A stretch of 37,123 nt of DNA from contig VIGQ01000615.1 of NCBI GenBank assembly GCA_009663005.1, forward strand, positions 1 to 37,123. The letters are read 5' to 3'. The stretch comes from Actinidia chinensis (taxonomy: Eukaryota; Streptophyta; Magnoliopsida; Ericales; Actinidiaceae). A program made the translations under genes and the position numbers. The notes below the pieces were generated by a model that was given only the letters and a program-made list of their open reading frames with translations, had not been told where the DNA came from and ran no database searches. This document shows positions 1 to 10,625 of the stretch, piece by piece (the stretch's first letter is position 1; each line of letters opens with the position of its first letter).

Positions 1-713
1 TCGTACTTGGTATAGCTTCATTAATGAATGTTCACACCGTGTAATGGGGCATCACGCAGTTGTTTTTGTGAAGTTTGAACTTGATGGACTTTTTACAGTT
101 CAAAATCGAAGACTTATACAATTCTTGATATTTAATGCCATGAGTGAAATAATAGTCCAAGTAAAGTAGAGAGATCAAGCTGGTATAATCTTCAACAATG
201 CAGGGCCACTACCAGGCCAACGTTATATAAGCATAGAAAAAGGGAAGGCACTCAACTCCCTCTTTTTTTTTTTTATACACTTTTCAGCTGTTGGAACTCT
301 TTTTTTTCCTCATTTTTTCGTTTTTTTTTCATTCCCGTTCCCCCCTTTCCCTTTTTTTTTCAACATTCTCAAGAAATTACTTCAAGACAATTTCCCCCGC
401 CCCTTTGAAATCTTTTTTAATGCACATTACCAAACGAATGACAGAAGTAAAAGATGATGATGTGAATTGGCCTACTTGCAGATGAAATCTGAAACCTGTA
501 ATAAAGCATGTAAAAAGTGTCAAAAATTACAGAAAACTAACATCACACTACATGTAAATCAAATTCAAAATATTGAAGCTTTCAAACAATTAAGTTCAAT
601 GGAATTTTCTTGATATTAAAGGTAAAATCGCGCTCCAAAAACGTTTTATGGCTTCTAAGGCTCAGCAAGGGTATGAATCTCCACTTTATGGTATGCATTC
701 AGGTGTAGCTTAT
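1..713. other. Flank without a recognised gene
   Basis: I see no coding signal or recognisable repeat here. A TATATAA string at 224-230 is followed by T-rich and CT-rich sequence at 262-360, which could be a decayed promoter and leader, but nothing downstream supports a transcript. The stretch ends where the TGTCACGCCC terminus of an LTR starts at 714. Confidence 0.5.
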
Positions 714-3700
714 TGTCACGCCCGCGCCACGCCGGCCTTGCGGATGCGTGAGGGCAACGTGTTGCCGACGGCTGCCGCTAAGTCCAAAACTTACGCTCAT
801 AAACCTTGCATTCTCATTCAAATTCCATAATATTTTCTTTTTTGCAGAAGCGTATCATACTAAAATAAGGAAGTTGGGGTCACGTTGGCCATACCGGACA
901 TGGTATGCGGCGCTGTGTGGTCGAAGTTTGTTTACTTTACATACATTCCACAGCTAACTTGAATCATACATACCCTTCAAGACATAAATTAGGGTCTGGA
1001 GCCCTCAAATACATAACACGCCTCGGCTATCAGGACTACAATGATAGGCTTCAACTCGTCCTATAGTTCTTCACTTTGGCTCCCTGAAAAGGTTTTCGAA
1101 ACATAACACCAAACTTTGTTAATAACATAAATGCATGAACATAAATAACCATGGATTTGGTTTTCATATCATACATATCATAGTTAGCATAAACATGTAA
1201 TTTCGATTTCTATTAACTTGAAGCTCACTAAACATAGCTTGACATATCATAAAGGACACATCCGTGAGCATAAACATTTCATATCTATTCTTGAATCATG
1301 CACATATCGTAGGTGTAATACTCGACATAACATACTAGCCGTTAGGCTATGGTGGGCTTTTTAGGCCAGAGTATCTCTATCATACGCGAATGGTCTGATT
1401 TCAACTCCCCCAACGCGTCTGCAGGACTTGCTTGCTTGATTAAAAGTCCTGCCCAGAAAAGTACCGCGAGTATCACCAGTGCAGGGCAGGTACTTGAACA
1501 TACATCGCTTTTCAGTAAAGTCATGCTTAGAACATTTAAATTAAAAAATCATCAAACATTCATCCATGTGGTGTCAGTACATAGGGCATAACAACATATC
1601 GTTAACATTTGCAAGGGTCAATTGCATTCTTCTTTAAACTATAGTTGATGCATTTTAAAAGCATGAAAAACTTGTATAATATACATCATACAATTTTGAA
1701 ATATTTTTGAACAGACATAATTTTGTTCAATAGCATTATGTTACCACGCTATGTTTCTCTTGTCTATGGTGCTAATCATGTGTGGTGCCACGTACAAGGT
1801 TCAGGAAGGAATTGCATACTAGTTTATTTAATCCAATTTGCATAATATGCACTTTCACTTAACTTAGGGTATTCTTATTGCTAGTCGCAACTCTTCTGAG
1901 TCAGTGTTCTAAGTCTGCGATTAGTACGTCTATCAAAGAGGTCCCTATATAACTTTGGGCATCATTAAAAGTTCTAAGGAAAAGGCCAATTCTGGGCTGA
2001 AATTGGTCTAAAAGCGTTCTACACTCTATCATGTGTTGTCGTAATCGAACTCGTAAGTCATTGGGGGGGGCTTGGGGGTCAAGGAACGCTTGCGTTTTCG
2101 GGCGGACGGCTGTTCTTGGTGCTTTTTCGTGACGAGCTCAAGGAGTGGGTTTTTTGACAGTTATGAACAAGTAGCTGAACCTACGAATTTCTACCAAAAG
2201 CGTCACACAATCCCACTCAATCGTTTAAGGATTTGTTCTAGGATACTAATTATGTGTTCAATGGGACTATCAACATTCATTTCAACCATAAACGTTGGAC
2301 TCTAGCATGTTAGTCTAATTTGAACTTATTTAAACCCTAAGCTATACGGTATACAGTAATTAAGTGTTTTTAAGATGTATAACCTTGCTTGATTTTCGAG
2401 CTTGAGTTCTAAAGGCAAGAGCTTGACTTCCTCCCAGCTCTCTCTTCACTTTTTCTGTTCGTGCTTCTTCTTCCCCTACATCTTTCGTTCTTTCTCATTG
2501 GTTTTTCTTCTTCTCTCTCTCGTCTTCGTATGTGTGTTTGTATATGGGTTGTGGTGAGTGGTTGTGGATAGTGTGGAATAGTGTTTGTGCTGAGACGAGC
2601 GATGGGAATCATCGCCATGGTGTGTGCTTCGCCACATTGTAACTCTGGTGTTTCTTCTTTTTCTTGTCATTTTTAAACTGTGGCGTTCGAGACGCCCTTT
2701 AGCGTTCGACCTAAGAAGGATTTTTGAATCTGTCGTTCGAACGCTCTTGCTTACAGTTCGGAAACATTCAGAGGTGCTAGACCTGAAATTTTACTTTTGT
2801 TGCTTGGCGTTCGTATGCCAAGAGAAACTTGGTAGAAACCTTAAAAGGCCCTGCCAGAAAGTCCCTTCCAGAAAGGTACCGGACGAGTATCCCGGGATGC
2901 AAAACTTGAACCTACAATCTCTTTTCATTTAAAGTCATGACTAGACATTTAAATCATCAAACTATCATACCATGGGGTTTCAGTACATAGCATAAAACAT
3001 ACTCTTAACAGTTTGACTGCATGGCATTCATATTTAAACATAATGTTGATTCAGGTTGAAATTATTAAAACTTTTGTATATACAGTAATACTTTGAAAAC
3101 ATTTGAACATACATGAGATTTTGGTGTCATGAACATTATTTTACTGCACCTTGGTTCGGGTCTTGGCGTGTGATGCTAACCTGTATGTGTCACCTACATT
3201 AAGGTAGGAATTGTCAATACTAGTTTATTGAATCACTAATTTTCAGTCTATGAGGCTTGGTCAATTGCAACTTAACAATGTAGCTATATCTTCTCTAAGT
3301 GCAACTCTGCTTAGTCATGTTTCAAGTCTCGATATAGATCTATCAAGAGTTCCTATATAACTTTGGGGCAACATTTACAAAATTCTAAAGGAAAAGGCCA
3401 TCTCCTGAAGAGGGTGCCGTAACCGTGCGTTCGAACGGTCTATCATGTGGGACGTTCCATGACACTTGAGCGTATCGGAGGACTCTCACTGGTATTTGAC
3501 AGTTTGAATAGTACTGAACCTCCGAAGGTTTCTACCAAAACTCACACAATTCAACTCGCATCTTTAGTGGAGGTTTCTAGGTACGATTATAGACTCATGG
3601 GACTATCATACTTCAATTTCAACCATACATTTGGACCTCCTATCAGTGTTAGATCTAATTGAACTTAAAGTTAAAACCCTAATCTCTCCAAGAGCGTAAA

Positions 3701-4312
3701 TTTAAGTTTTTAAAGGTGTATACCATTGCTTTGATGGTTTTGAGCTGAGCTTCTCCAGGCAAGAAATTTACTTCCCAACTCCTGGGGCTCTGTCCCGTTT
3801 CTGTCTTCTTCTTCCCACTCTTTCTTCTGTTTTTTCTCCTCTCTCTCCTCTCGCTCTGCTCCTGTATGTGTGTTTGTAATATGGTGTGGTAGAGTGTTTT
3901 GTGTAGATGTGTATATTTTGTGCTAGACACATGGGAAATCATTCCCATTTGGCTTCCTTCCCCATTGTAACTCCGGTTTCCCTTTTTCCTGTCTTTAACT
4001 GTTGTCGTTCGAGACGCTTCCTTTAGCGTTCAAACTCCTAAGAAGATTTTTTAATCTGCATTCCGAACTCTCTTGCTTCATTTTCGAAACATGCGAGACC
4101 TGAATTTTTATTTTTCCTAGGAGGTCTAACTCCCATATGGGGTTCGGGAGAGCGGGCCAATAAGAAAACTGGGGCAAAACCTTAAAATCTCAAGTCTTGA
4201 TTATTCTAACTTATATTCGGTCTTTTTGACTCTTTAAATCTTATTACTTTACTTAAATTGGCATAGGGCGGAGGCACGCCGAATTCTTGAGTCTACGATT
4301 TATGAGATTTCA
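714..4312 (-). mobile_element. Solo LTR, Tekay-like Ty3 family, minus strand
   Basis: The reverse complement aligns over most of its length with the LTR at 17020-19125. Shared blocks include the part around 1340-1500 (matching about 18360-18560) and the part around 4000-4190 (matching about 17150-17400). On the minus strand it ends in GGGCGTGACA, like the GGGGGTGACA end of the 17 kb LTR. No primer-binding site follows that end and no clear polypurine tract precedes the other end, so a solo LTR is the simplest reading. At about 3.6 kb it exceeds the 2.1 kb of its relative because of the internal duplication listed separately. The 4312 boundary is approximate. Confidence 0.75.
1450..4160 (-). 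repeat. Tandem duplication of about 1.4 kb inside the solo LTR
   Basis: Two direct copies lie side by side, about 1450-2860 and 2861-4160. Matching landmarks are CAGAAAAGTACC at 1454 with CAGAAAGGTACC near 2869, the TATATAACTTTGGG string near 1947 and again near 3355, the CT-rich blocks at 2430-2520 and 3790-3860, and the GTTCGAGACGC strings near 2684 and 4005. The copies differ by many substitutions as well as indels, so the duplication looks old. The first copy keeps the LTR 3' end and the second keeps the LTR 5' end, as expected for an internal duplication by unequal exchange. Confidence 0.75.
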
Positions 4313-5479
4313 CGGATTCGGTGCATGAACCCTAATACCGTTTTCAACTTCTGAAAACACTACTTCTTGGCGTAGTGTATGTGATTCTCTCTCCCTTATA
4401 TAATAAGCATAACACAGTAAAGTTATTAGCATGCGATATTGAGTTTGGACTGATAAATCCGCTGTAAACATCGTTTTATGCAAAGTCCCTATTTGTTTCA
4501 ACTACTTTTGAATTTTTGGAAAATAAACATAATATTTTAGTTATGGTCCCCAAACTAGAATCTCACACATCCACAATATATGAAAGATCAGATTATAAAT
4601 ATAAACTGCAAAAGTCACATATAAATTTGAAGGAACCAGCAAAACAACGCTGCTTCGGATACATGAAATGAAAAATAAACCTGCTATCGACATCCAAAAC
4701 ATGTTAAATATTTATTTTTTTTTCAATTTTTTCAAAAAATTTTTAAAAAAATTTTTTTTTTTTAAAAAATTAACTATTCTAAGAATTAAATTCTCCTAAA
4801 ACTACGAAGTACTCCCCCCAACTAGAGATGGGAGCATTCCTTTGAAATGCGAAAAATAAAAAAAACAATAATAAATAAATCAAGAAAATAAAATAAATAA
4901 TAATTAAAATTAAAAACACAACACACGAAAGGAGAAAGTGAAAGAGTGAGACATTACGCCTCTCCACCCCCCACAAGAATTAAACTGATGAACAAAAAAT
5001 TCAACTTAGATCCTTTACAAAAATTGTATTCGACTCATACCAGATGATCAGATACTTTGAAATCTTATTTTTTAGACAGCCATTGAATCTTCCTGTATTC
5101 TTAAACCACAAACTCATCCTTTAATGTAAAGCAGTATAAGTTTTTGAGATTATTGACTAACTGAATGGATAAGGATCCCACAACTCCAGTAAATTTGTCA
5201 ACAAAACCAAGAAAATCGATTACCCTACGTCAATGAGGACTTAATTGGACAATCAAGCAACTCACTTTGTCCTCCCTTTGAGTAAATTCTTAGGTTGTTG
5301 TGACTAAATCTTGTTGCAAGGGTTTCGTGGATCTCGCTGATTATCTCAACCTCAAAACTACAAAAAAACTCAGGGTTCACTATGCGTATCAACACCTCAC
5401 CATATCTCTTTAAACAATCTCTCCTCCCTCTTTTTTATCTCATCTCGTATCTAAACACTCCCTAGACTCCTCCTCCCCA
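4313..5479. other. AT-rich stretch, no gene recognised
   Basis: No translated match was recognised on either strand. 4705-4775 is a nearly pure A/T block of opposing A and T runs, and 4855-4925 is A-rich. Two purine tracts lie on the minus strand (TTGGGGGGAGT at about 4811-4821, GTGGGGGGTGGAGAGG near 4957-4972) and resemble polypurine tracts, but no LTR start follows either of them. It may be the remainder of the second Athila-type copy, whose gag end lies just to the right. Confidence 0.4.
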
Positions 5480-5625
5480 AAATTTTACCTACAATAATTT
5501 TTATTATTTCCTTTCCACTTGTTTCTTCAATGCAATTCGCAGGCCTAGTATTTTTGTTGGGGTGGGTGGATAATCGCCTTGAGTTTGTTGTGCAATTATT
5601 AAATTTTTAAGTAAAGAGTTCATCT
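5480..5625 (-). pseudogene. Athila-type gag, C-terminal remnant (second copy)
   Basis: The minus-strand translation gives IAQQTQGDYPPTPTK followed, after a frame change, by a segment rich in N, I and E that ends in SGKEIIKII. This resembles the end of Athila gag, where a QLA..QG.LPS stretch leads to ITLRSGKE. The DNA is clearly related to 10440-10625, the same part of the neighbouring copy. Only about 0.8 kb separates it from its primer site, against about 1.9 kb in that neighbour, so most of gag has been deleted. It can no longer make a Gag protein. Confidence 0.55.
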
Positions 5626-5734
5626 TTTCCAATGTTGCTCAAATCTTGCGACCTTAGTACGCACTCATTATCCTCATTCCTCCATGTGGGAAGTGGTATT
5701 GTTAGTGTTATTATTTTTTTGCACAAACTCTGTC

Positions 5735-6065
5735 AACTCATGAGCCTTAGAACCTTCAATTAAAAAATACTGGTATAACTAGAAACCTTGGGACGGGCTC
5801 ATTGTATAACAAATTCTAAGATCCTTGAGTAGCATTGACAATCGTTTTGAAATACCTCTGGAAACTCATGAGCCTGAGGACATTCAGTCACAATGTGGCT
5901 ATGGACTAGCACATATAAAGACAGGCTCATGTATACGTATCCTTGATATCCTTGAAGACATATATAAATTTTCCGAATAAACTCGGGTAAGACTCATGAG
6001 CCCTAGGACATTCAGTCACCGAGTGGCTATGACTTTGAACATAAATGACATTGCTCATCGTATAC
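5735..6065. repeat. Tandem repeat, three units of about 120-140 bp
   Basis: The string ACTCATGAGCC recurs at 5736, 5874 and 5992. Units two and three continue with GACATTCAGTCAC and GTGGCTATG. Each unit also carries GCTCAT followed by GTATA a fixed distance downstream (near 5797, 5925 and 6052). The spacings are 138 and 118 bp. It lies between the primer site and the gag remnant of the second Athila-type copy, in the part expected to be leader. Confidence 0.75.
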
Positions 6066-6342
6066 AAATTTTCTCAAGCCAAGGGGGTAGAGGTGAATAC
6101 GTGAAGAGTTATAGCAATCCCATCCGTAGTTAGGCTATGTTCTACTTCAAAATTATTTTCAAAAGGCTCATCAATTTTGTTTGTTAAACAAAAAATACAA
6201 CCAACATGGAACGAAGTTACCCATAAGTGCTAAGCCAACGATTCAACTCATCCACCGTCGGGGTAGATTGATGAAAAATTCAATTCACTAATTACTCTTC
6301 ACCCCAAAGTCTTTCTAGTGCTCGCTTCGCCTTTGGTCTTCT

Positions 6343-6357
6343 CCGGCAACGGCGCCA
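6343..6357 (-). other. Primer-binding site, tRNA-Asp type
   Basis: Read on the plus strand this is CCGGCAACGGCGCCA, the 3' end of plant tRNA-Asp with its CCA; on the minus strand it is TGGCGCCGTTGCCGG. This primer site is usual for Athila and related plant Ty3 elements. It starts a few bases beyond the LTR end at 6363, which fixes the element on the minus strand. Confidence 0.9.
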
Positions 6358-6873
6358 AAAACTGATTCGCTCCTCAGAGTGAATTCTCTTTACTGCAATG
6401 TTACGGGGTCGCGAAGTGAGTACATAAACGATAATTCGGTATCTTTCTCGCTCTCAAGGGACCTAGACTAATTAAGCTTTATGCCTCAACGCACACTTAT
6501 TAAACCGTATCAACTAGAATTATAGTGAATTTAATCTAAAAAAAAATAAAATAAAAATCTTCTTTGTGGATTTGATTTACTTAACAAATCTAAATTAAGA
6601 ATTTATAAAAGTTAATTTACACTTAATTAAAAACAACTCGAAATCAATTGATCCAATTCAATTAGGTTTCTCGGATCCCCAATGTAGGCTTCTTATAACT
6701 CAATCCTTCGACAGCATCGTGGTCTCGGATTCGGAAGATTAGAGCTTTTAAAAACAATTGTTCTTTTCAATCTTCAATTCAGTGCACAAATATAATGAAC
6801 CCAACTAACGCTAAACGTTCACAGGCAACGTATATGAACTGAGGTCCAGCATTCATATATAAACGTTACTTAG

Positions 6874-7062
6874 AATAAATCTGATTGTTATAATCAAGGC
6901 CGTGCATCATCGATTCGCATCACAAAAAATGTTATCGAACATAATCGGACGCCCAAGTTTTTCGAAGTAATAAATCTGGTTGTTTTAATCATGGTAGTGC
7001 ATCATATCGATCCGAATAAAAGATGTTTATCGAACATAATAGGACGTCCCAGTTTTCAAAAA
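6874..7062 (-). repeat. 95-bp tandem duplication inside the LTR
   Basis: AATAAATCTG starts two adjacent copies, at 6874 and 6969. Both run through TGCATCAT, CGAT, TTATCGAACATAAT and GGACG.CC.AGTTTT. The related LTR at 12547-14220 has the block once (12935-13100, with extra sequence in the middle), so the duplication arose after the two copies separated. Confidence 0.8.
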
Positions 7063-7649
7063 TATCTAAACGAAAAGAAGAAAAAGAGAAAAATCAGAAA
7101 ATAAATGGTGATATTAAAATACCTCCATTGTTTCATCGCTTGATCCCCAATCAACCTTCACATCAAATTTTCAAATTGGAAAAACTAGCTAAGCTGCTAA
7201 GAAAAGCATGTAAATAAAATTAAAGACAGACGGTATGAAAATTTGACTTGAAATTGATAAATAAATTAAAACTTTTACAAAAATAAAATAAAACCTAAGA
7301 ATAATATAAACCTAAACTAAAAGGCTGAAAGAAACCCTAAACTAAGTATAACTAAAGCAAAAGCATCCTTCGTGCATACGAGATAAGTAAATTATTTATC
7401 GCAATACAAATTAGAATCCTCTAGGATTAGGAACCTTCAAAACTTCCTAATCTGTCATCTTATTGTATCTCTATTTTGACCCTTTTGAAATAGAATCAGC
7501 TAAATGCCCTAGCAAGACAAAATTGTAGCCCTTTAAAAAAATCGTCTTTCCAACGCGTTAAAAAAATTCAGCTCATCGGATATCGAGTAAGGCTATGCCC
7601 AAAATAAACCGAGACTGGATTCCTCCCTTCCTAGCATTCGAATCTTGGT

Positions 7650-7960
7650 CATTTGCTTTTATTGGTGTTCGACGGTCTTCACAATTTTCTGAACTTTTCC
7701 TCAGTGGCGTTCGACGCGACCAATTCCTTCTTTTAGTTTGGCGTTCGAACTCTTAGGCAAAATCTCAACTTTCAAGTCTCGGCACTTTTCGAACTGGAAG
7801 TAGGGAGTTCGAATGTTCTTCAGGCATTTTTTCTCTTGTGCATTCGAACCAGCCCAAAACTTGCCTTGACCCAGCGTTCGAAACGGTAGTCAAATTGAAC
7901 TTTTCTTCCCAGCGTTCGAACGCTCTAATCCTTCTTTCTTTGGCGTTCGAACAGCTAGTG
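7650..7960. repeat. Cluster of TTCGAA palindromes in Athila-type LTR
   Basis: Variants of GCGTTCGAACGC recur roughly every 30-50 bases. Examples are GTTCGACGG near 7668, GCGTTCGACGCG near 7706, GCGTTCGAAC at 7741, GAGTTCGAATG near 7806, GCATTCGAACC near 7841, AGCGTTCGAAACGG at 7873, AGCGTTCGAACGCT at 7911 and GGCGTTCGAACAG at 7942. Between them lies CT-rich filler of varying length, which suggests diverged tandem units. Confidence 0.8.
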
Positions 7961-8111
7961 TAATTTTCCCCTCTTTTGCCTTTTTCGCTTCTTTTCTCCT
8001 TTTTAATCCCCTTAGCTTGCAATGGGTCTCAGACAGGGAAAGCGACTATAAGTACAACATAATATAAAATTAAAAGTAAACTAAATTATGGGGGCCACTT
8101 AGGTTATTACA

Positions 8112-9190
8112 CGGCATTGGAACTACAATTATGGCAGTTTCACAATCATACTGCCATGGTCACTCACTACACATCACTCAAAAGGCAGAGAACCAATCAG
8201 TGAATCTAATTGATCGGTTTTGGTAAGTAAGAAGTCCTTGAGTTTTATCAAAACTCTTGACATTGAGTGTCCCCAAAAGATACATCTAATGAGAGCAAAG
8301 TGGTATAAAGGTCAGACATGGCAAACTAAACTCCTCAATAAACGTCTGTATTACTCAACATACCCTAAGAAGGATCTCACATCTTTTACGCATTTGGGGT
8401 AAGGAGATTTTGGATAAGTTCGACTTTTGCTTTATCTATCTCTATCCCCTTGCTAGAAAGTATATGTCCCAAGAACTATCCCTTTTTCACCTAAAATGAC
8501 ACTTCTCGCCATTAAGGACTAAATTGACTCACCTCGCATATCTCCCAAAACATGCTCTAAGTGCTCTAACTGACTCATATATGTTCCCATAAACTGAGAG
8601 TCATCCATAAATACTTCAAAGGATTTTCTCAACCATGTCACTGAAGATAGAAATCATATCACCTTTGGTCAAAGTGGTCGTGCTTGCATATGGCAAAGGG
8701 CATTCTCCTTATGCATAGGCCAAAAGGCATGTGAAGGGTCTTATTTGATGCTCTACAGTGGATATCTATTTGAGTATAGCTGGAATACCCATCTAGGAAA
8801 CAATAAAAGGCTGGCCCGCTACTCATTCTCAGACTATGTCGCCAAGGAAAATGTGGACTGGAAAGTGGTCTTTCATAGTTACGGCATTGAGTTTATGGTA
8901 TTCAATACACATTCTCTAAGTCGTTTGGATTCTAGTTGGTATTAGTTCATTCTGCTCATTTTTGACTACTGTTATTTCGACTTCTTCGGATGACTTGGGT
9001 TGACTTACCCACTTAGAATCAGATATGGGGTTATAATACCCGCATTCAAGAAGCTTCAATACTTTTCCTTTAACAACCTTCATGTTTAGGATTTAAATCA
9101 TCTTGCATTTGTTTGCCAATTTTAGACTTTCTCTTCTAAATATATGCAATGCATACACATGAAAGGCTAATACCATGAAGGTTCGCTATT
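8112..9190 (-). pseudogene. Athila-type reverse transcriptase with broken RNase H
   Basis: Minus-strand translation gives, in order, CMHCIYLEE, PISDSKWVSQ, EEVEITVVKNEQNELIPTR, RMCIEYHKLNAVT, FYCFLDGYSSYTQI, MPFGLC..RRMPF, FMDD (8600-8611), FLGHILSSKGIEIDKAKVE and RSFLGYV. These are RT motifs, and the KNEQNELIPTR insert is characteristic of the Athila group. The active-site FMDD survives, but stops and frameshifts occur about every 30-60 codons. The start of RNase H (SLPFE.C..SD) is visible near 8165-8200 and the frame then runs straight into the LTR at 8111. The rest of RNase H and integrase are not found to the left. Confidence 0.88.
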
Positions 9191-9599
9191 GTCCACCTAA
9201 GGCTTTCCTATGTTTCCTTTAAGCACTTTTAACAAAGACTCCTTTAAGCTCTCAGATAGGCTAAAGGATATAACCAGCGGGGTAATGACTCAATCTTCCC
9301 TAAGAAACGCATACTTGAGTTAGCAAAAAGGGGTAAAGGCTTTCTTTCCAGAATTGGTGGTTTTTCTTCAGATGGTACTAGTTTGACAACACTTGGGGCA
9401 AGAGGTTAAAAAATAGATATCCAACGACCTACATGCATGACATACTCACTCATTCCCCTTTTGATAGATGACTCCTTAGACCCTAAACATTTGAGACTCC
9501 AATTGGTCAGGAACCACTCCCACTAGAGCCCTCTCAATTGGATCCTCTGTGACTCACGGTTACATGCTCTGATGATAGACTTAATGAAGTCGACCTCCT
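9191..9599 (-). other. Linker between protease and RT, decayed
   Basis: On the minus strand this lies between the protease and the first RT motifs of the Athila-type pol. The end near 9200 gives KVLKGNIGKALG-like residues, in the place of the family's L.EHK.AIGW motif. The rest gives no recognised motif, which is normal for this poorly conserved linker. Confidence 0.45.
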
Positions 9600-10190
9600 A
9601 ACTTGGTCTATTCCGTAATTGTTTACCCATAGTGGGAATACTAGTCTCTAAAGTTATATTACAAACAAAAGCTTAAGTAATCCATTCCTAATGAATTATA
9701 GCATTCGTAGTAGCGAGAAAGGGTCGACTAAGATGACCAGAATATGCGTTTAGATGACTCAAACTCTACCGGATGGGTTTTCGGGGTTTTTAAAACAATT
9801 AAATCTATGGGTAGTAAAACCATAGCAACTTGAATGAGCACATCATTATGGATAACCAAGGACCTTAATAGAATGATCAGTTAAATCGCAGAGTAATAAC
9901 ACATGTCGTCTAAGTCTCCTAACTCTACTCTTTATACACGGAATATAGCAATAGATTCACACTAAAAACCTAGGTCAAGAACTAGTGCTCGATCAATCCT
10001 TAAACCCCCTATTTATTATGCATTGAAATTTATCGGACAAACTGGTGGTACGTATATTTTGTATAACTGGGCACTTGTAGAATTGCACTCTGACTTCATT
10101 CATCATCATAGTATCTTTAACATGCGACTTGATTGTAACAGGTCCAAAGTCCTTCAAGAATTAGGCACAGGAAGGTTATTTGCTTAATGA
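9600..10190 (-). pseudogene. Athila-type aspartic protease remnant
   Basis: Minus-strand translation gives EFLKDFGPVTI (10140-10180), then LTDHSIKVLG, DVLIQVAMVLLPIDLIVL and, after a frame change, LATTNAII and GLLKL. These match, in order, the family pattern L.D.GSFTIPC, LADRS...P.G, EDVL..VD.F..P.DFIVLD and RPFLAT..A.I. The DLGAS active-site segment should fall near 10020-10090 and I cannot read it there, so the catalytic Asp is probably lost. In an intact element this enzyme would cut the Gag-Pol polyprotein. Confidence 0.7.
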
Positions 10191-10439
10191 CATCTAAATT
10201 AAAGAATAAATCTTGATTCGAACTTATTTGAATATATATATTTTAGCGTTCAAAAAAAAAAATGTTCGCTTTGCTCGCCTTAGTCAACTATGTGAGAAGG
10301 GAGCAGGTTTAAAATCTTCCATTGTTAGCTCATTAGAGCTTTATTAGACGGCTCAAAATTACTCTTCATATTTTTTCTCCTCACTCTTTTTTTTTTTCAC
10401 TCTTCTTCTTCTTATTCTCCCCACCTTTTATCCTCATTT

Positions 10440-10625
10440 TCTACTAACCCTCTAGGACTCACCTTGTTCCTATGGTAATTTTTTGTGGAGTAATAATTTT
10501 ATCAATTTTCTTTCTACTCCTAAGGGTTGTGATGGCTTGTACGCTTTTGCTTTCTTTAATGCAATTGCAAGCTAGAATTTTGTGGGTTGAGCGGAGAATC
10601 GCCCTTGGTTGTTGTGCCTGAGAAA
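10440..10625 (-). pseudogene. Athila-type gag, C-terminal remnant (first copy)
   Basis: Minus-strand translation gives LSLISQAQQPRAILRSTH-like residues and then VQAITTLRSRKKID. This corresponds to the QLA...QG.LP and ITLRSGK.. segments at the end of Athila gag. The DNA aligns with 5480-5625; both carry AATGCAATT.GCA, GG.GGATAATCGCC or a close variant, and GTTGTTGTGC or a variant. CT-rich sequence at 10375-10440 separates it from the protease. Confidence 0.6.

Larger units (their letters stand above)
6363..8111 (-). mobile_element. 5' LTR of second Athila-type copy
   Basis: On the minus strand it starts TGTAATAACC (8111) and ends just before the tRNA-Asp primer site. It aligns with the LTR at 12547-14220: shared blocks include TAACTCAA..CTT then ATTCGGAAGA (6690-6740 and 12855-12890), GCATCATC.GATTCGC, CGAACATAAT.GGAC and TACCTCCATTGT. 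It also has a cluster of TTCGAA palindromes at 7650-7960. At 8112 it abuts the broken RNase H region of another Athila-type element, so it is best read as the left end of a copy inserted there. Confidence 0.85.

Noticed and set aside
2624..2932. 102-codon open frame on the plus strand
   Set aside because: It lies in the duplicated LTR, runs across the duplication junction and is antisense to the LTR; the other copy has no such frame.
6343..6357. tRNA-Asp gene
   Set aside because: Only the 3' tail matches and there is no cloverleaf around it; its place next to an LTR explains it as a primer-binding site.
7650..7960. Heat-shock elements from the repeated TTC and GAA words
   Set aside because: The canonical element needs TTC and GAA separated by two bases; here they directly adjoin as TTCGAA, so the match is poor.
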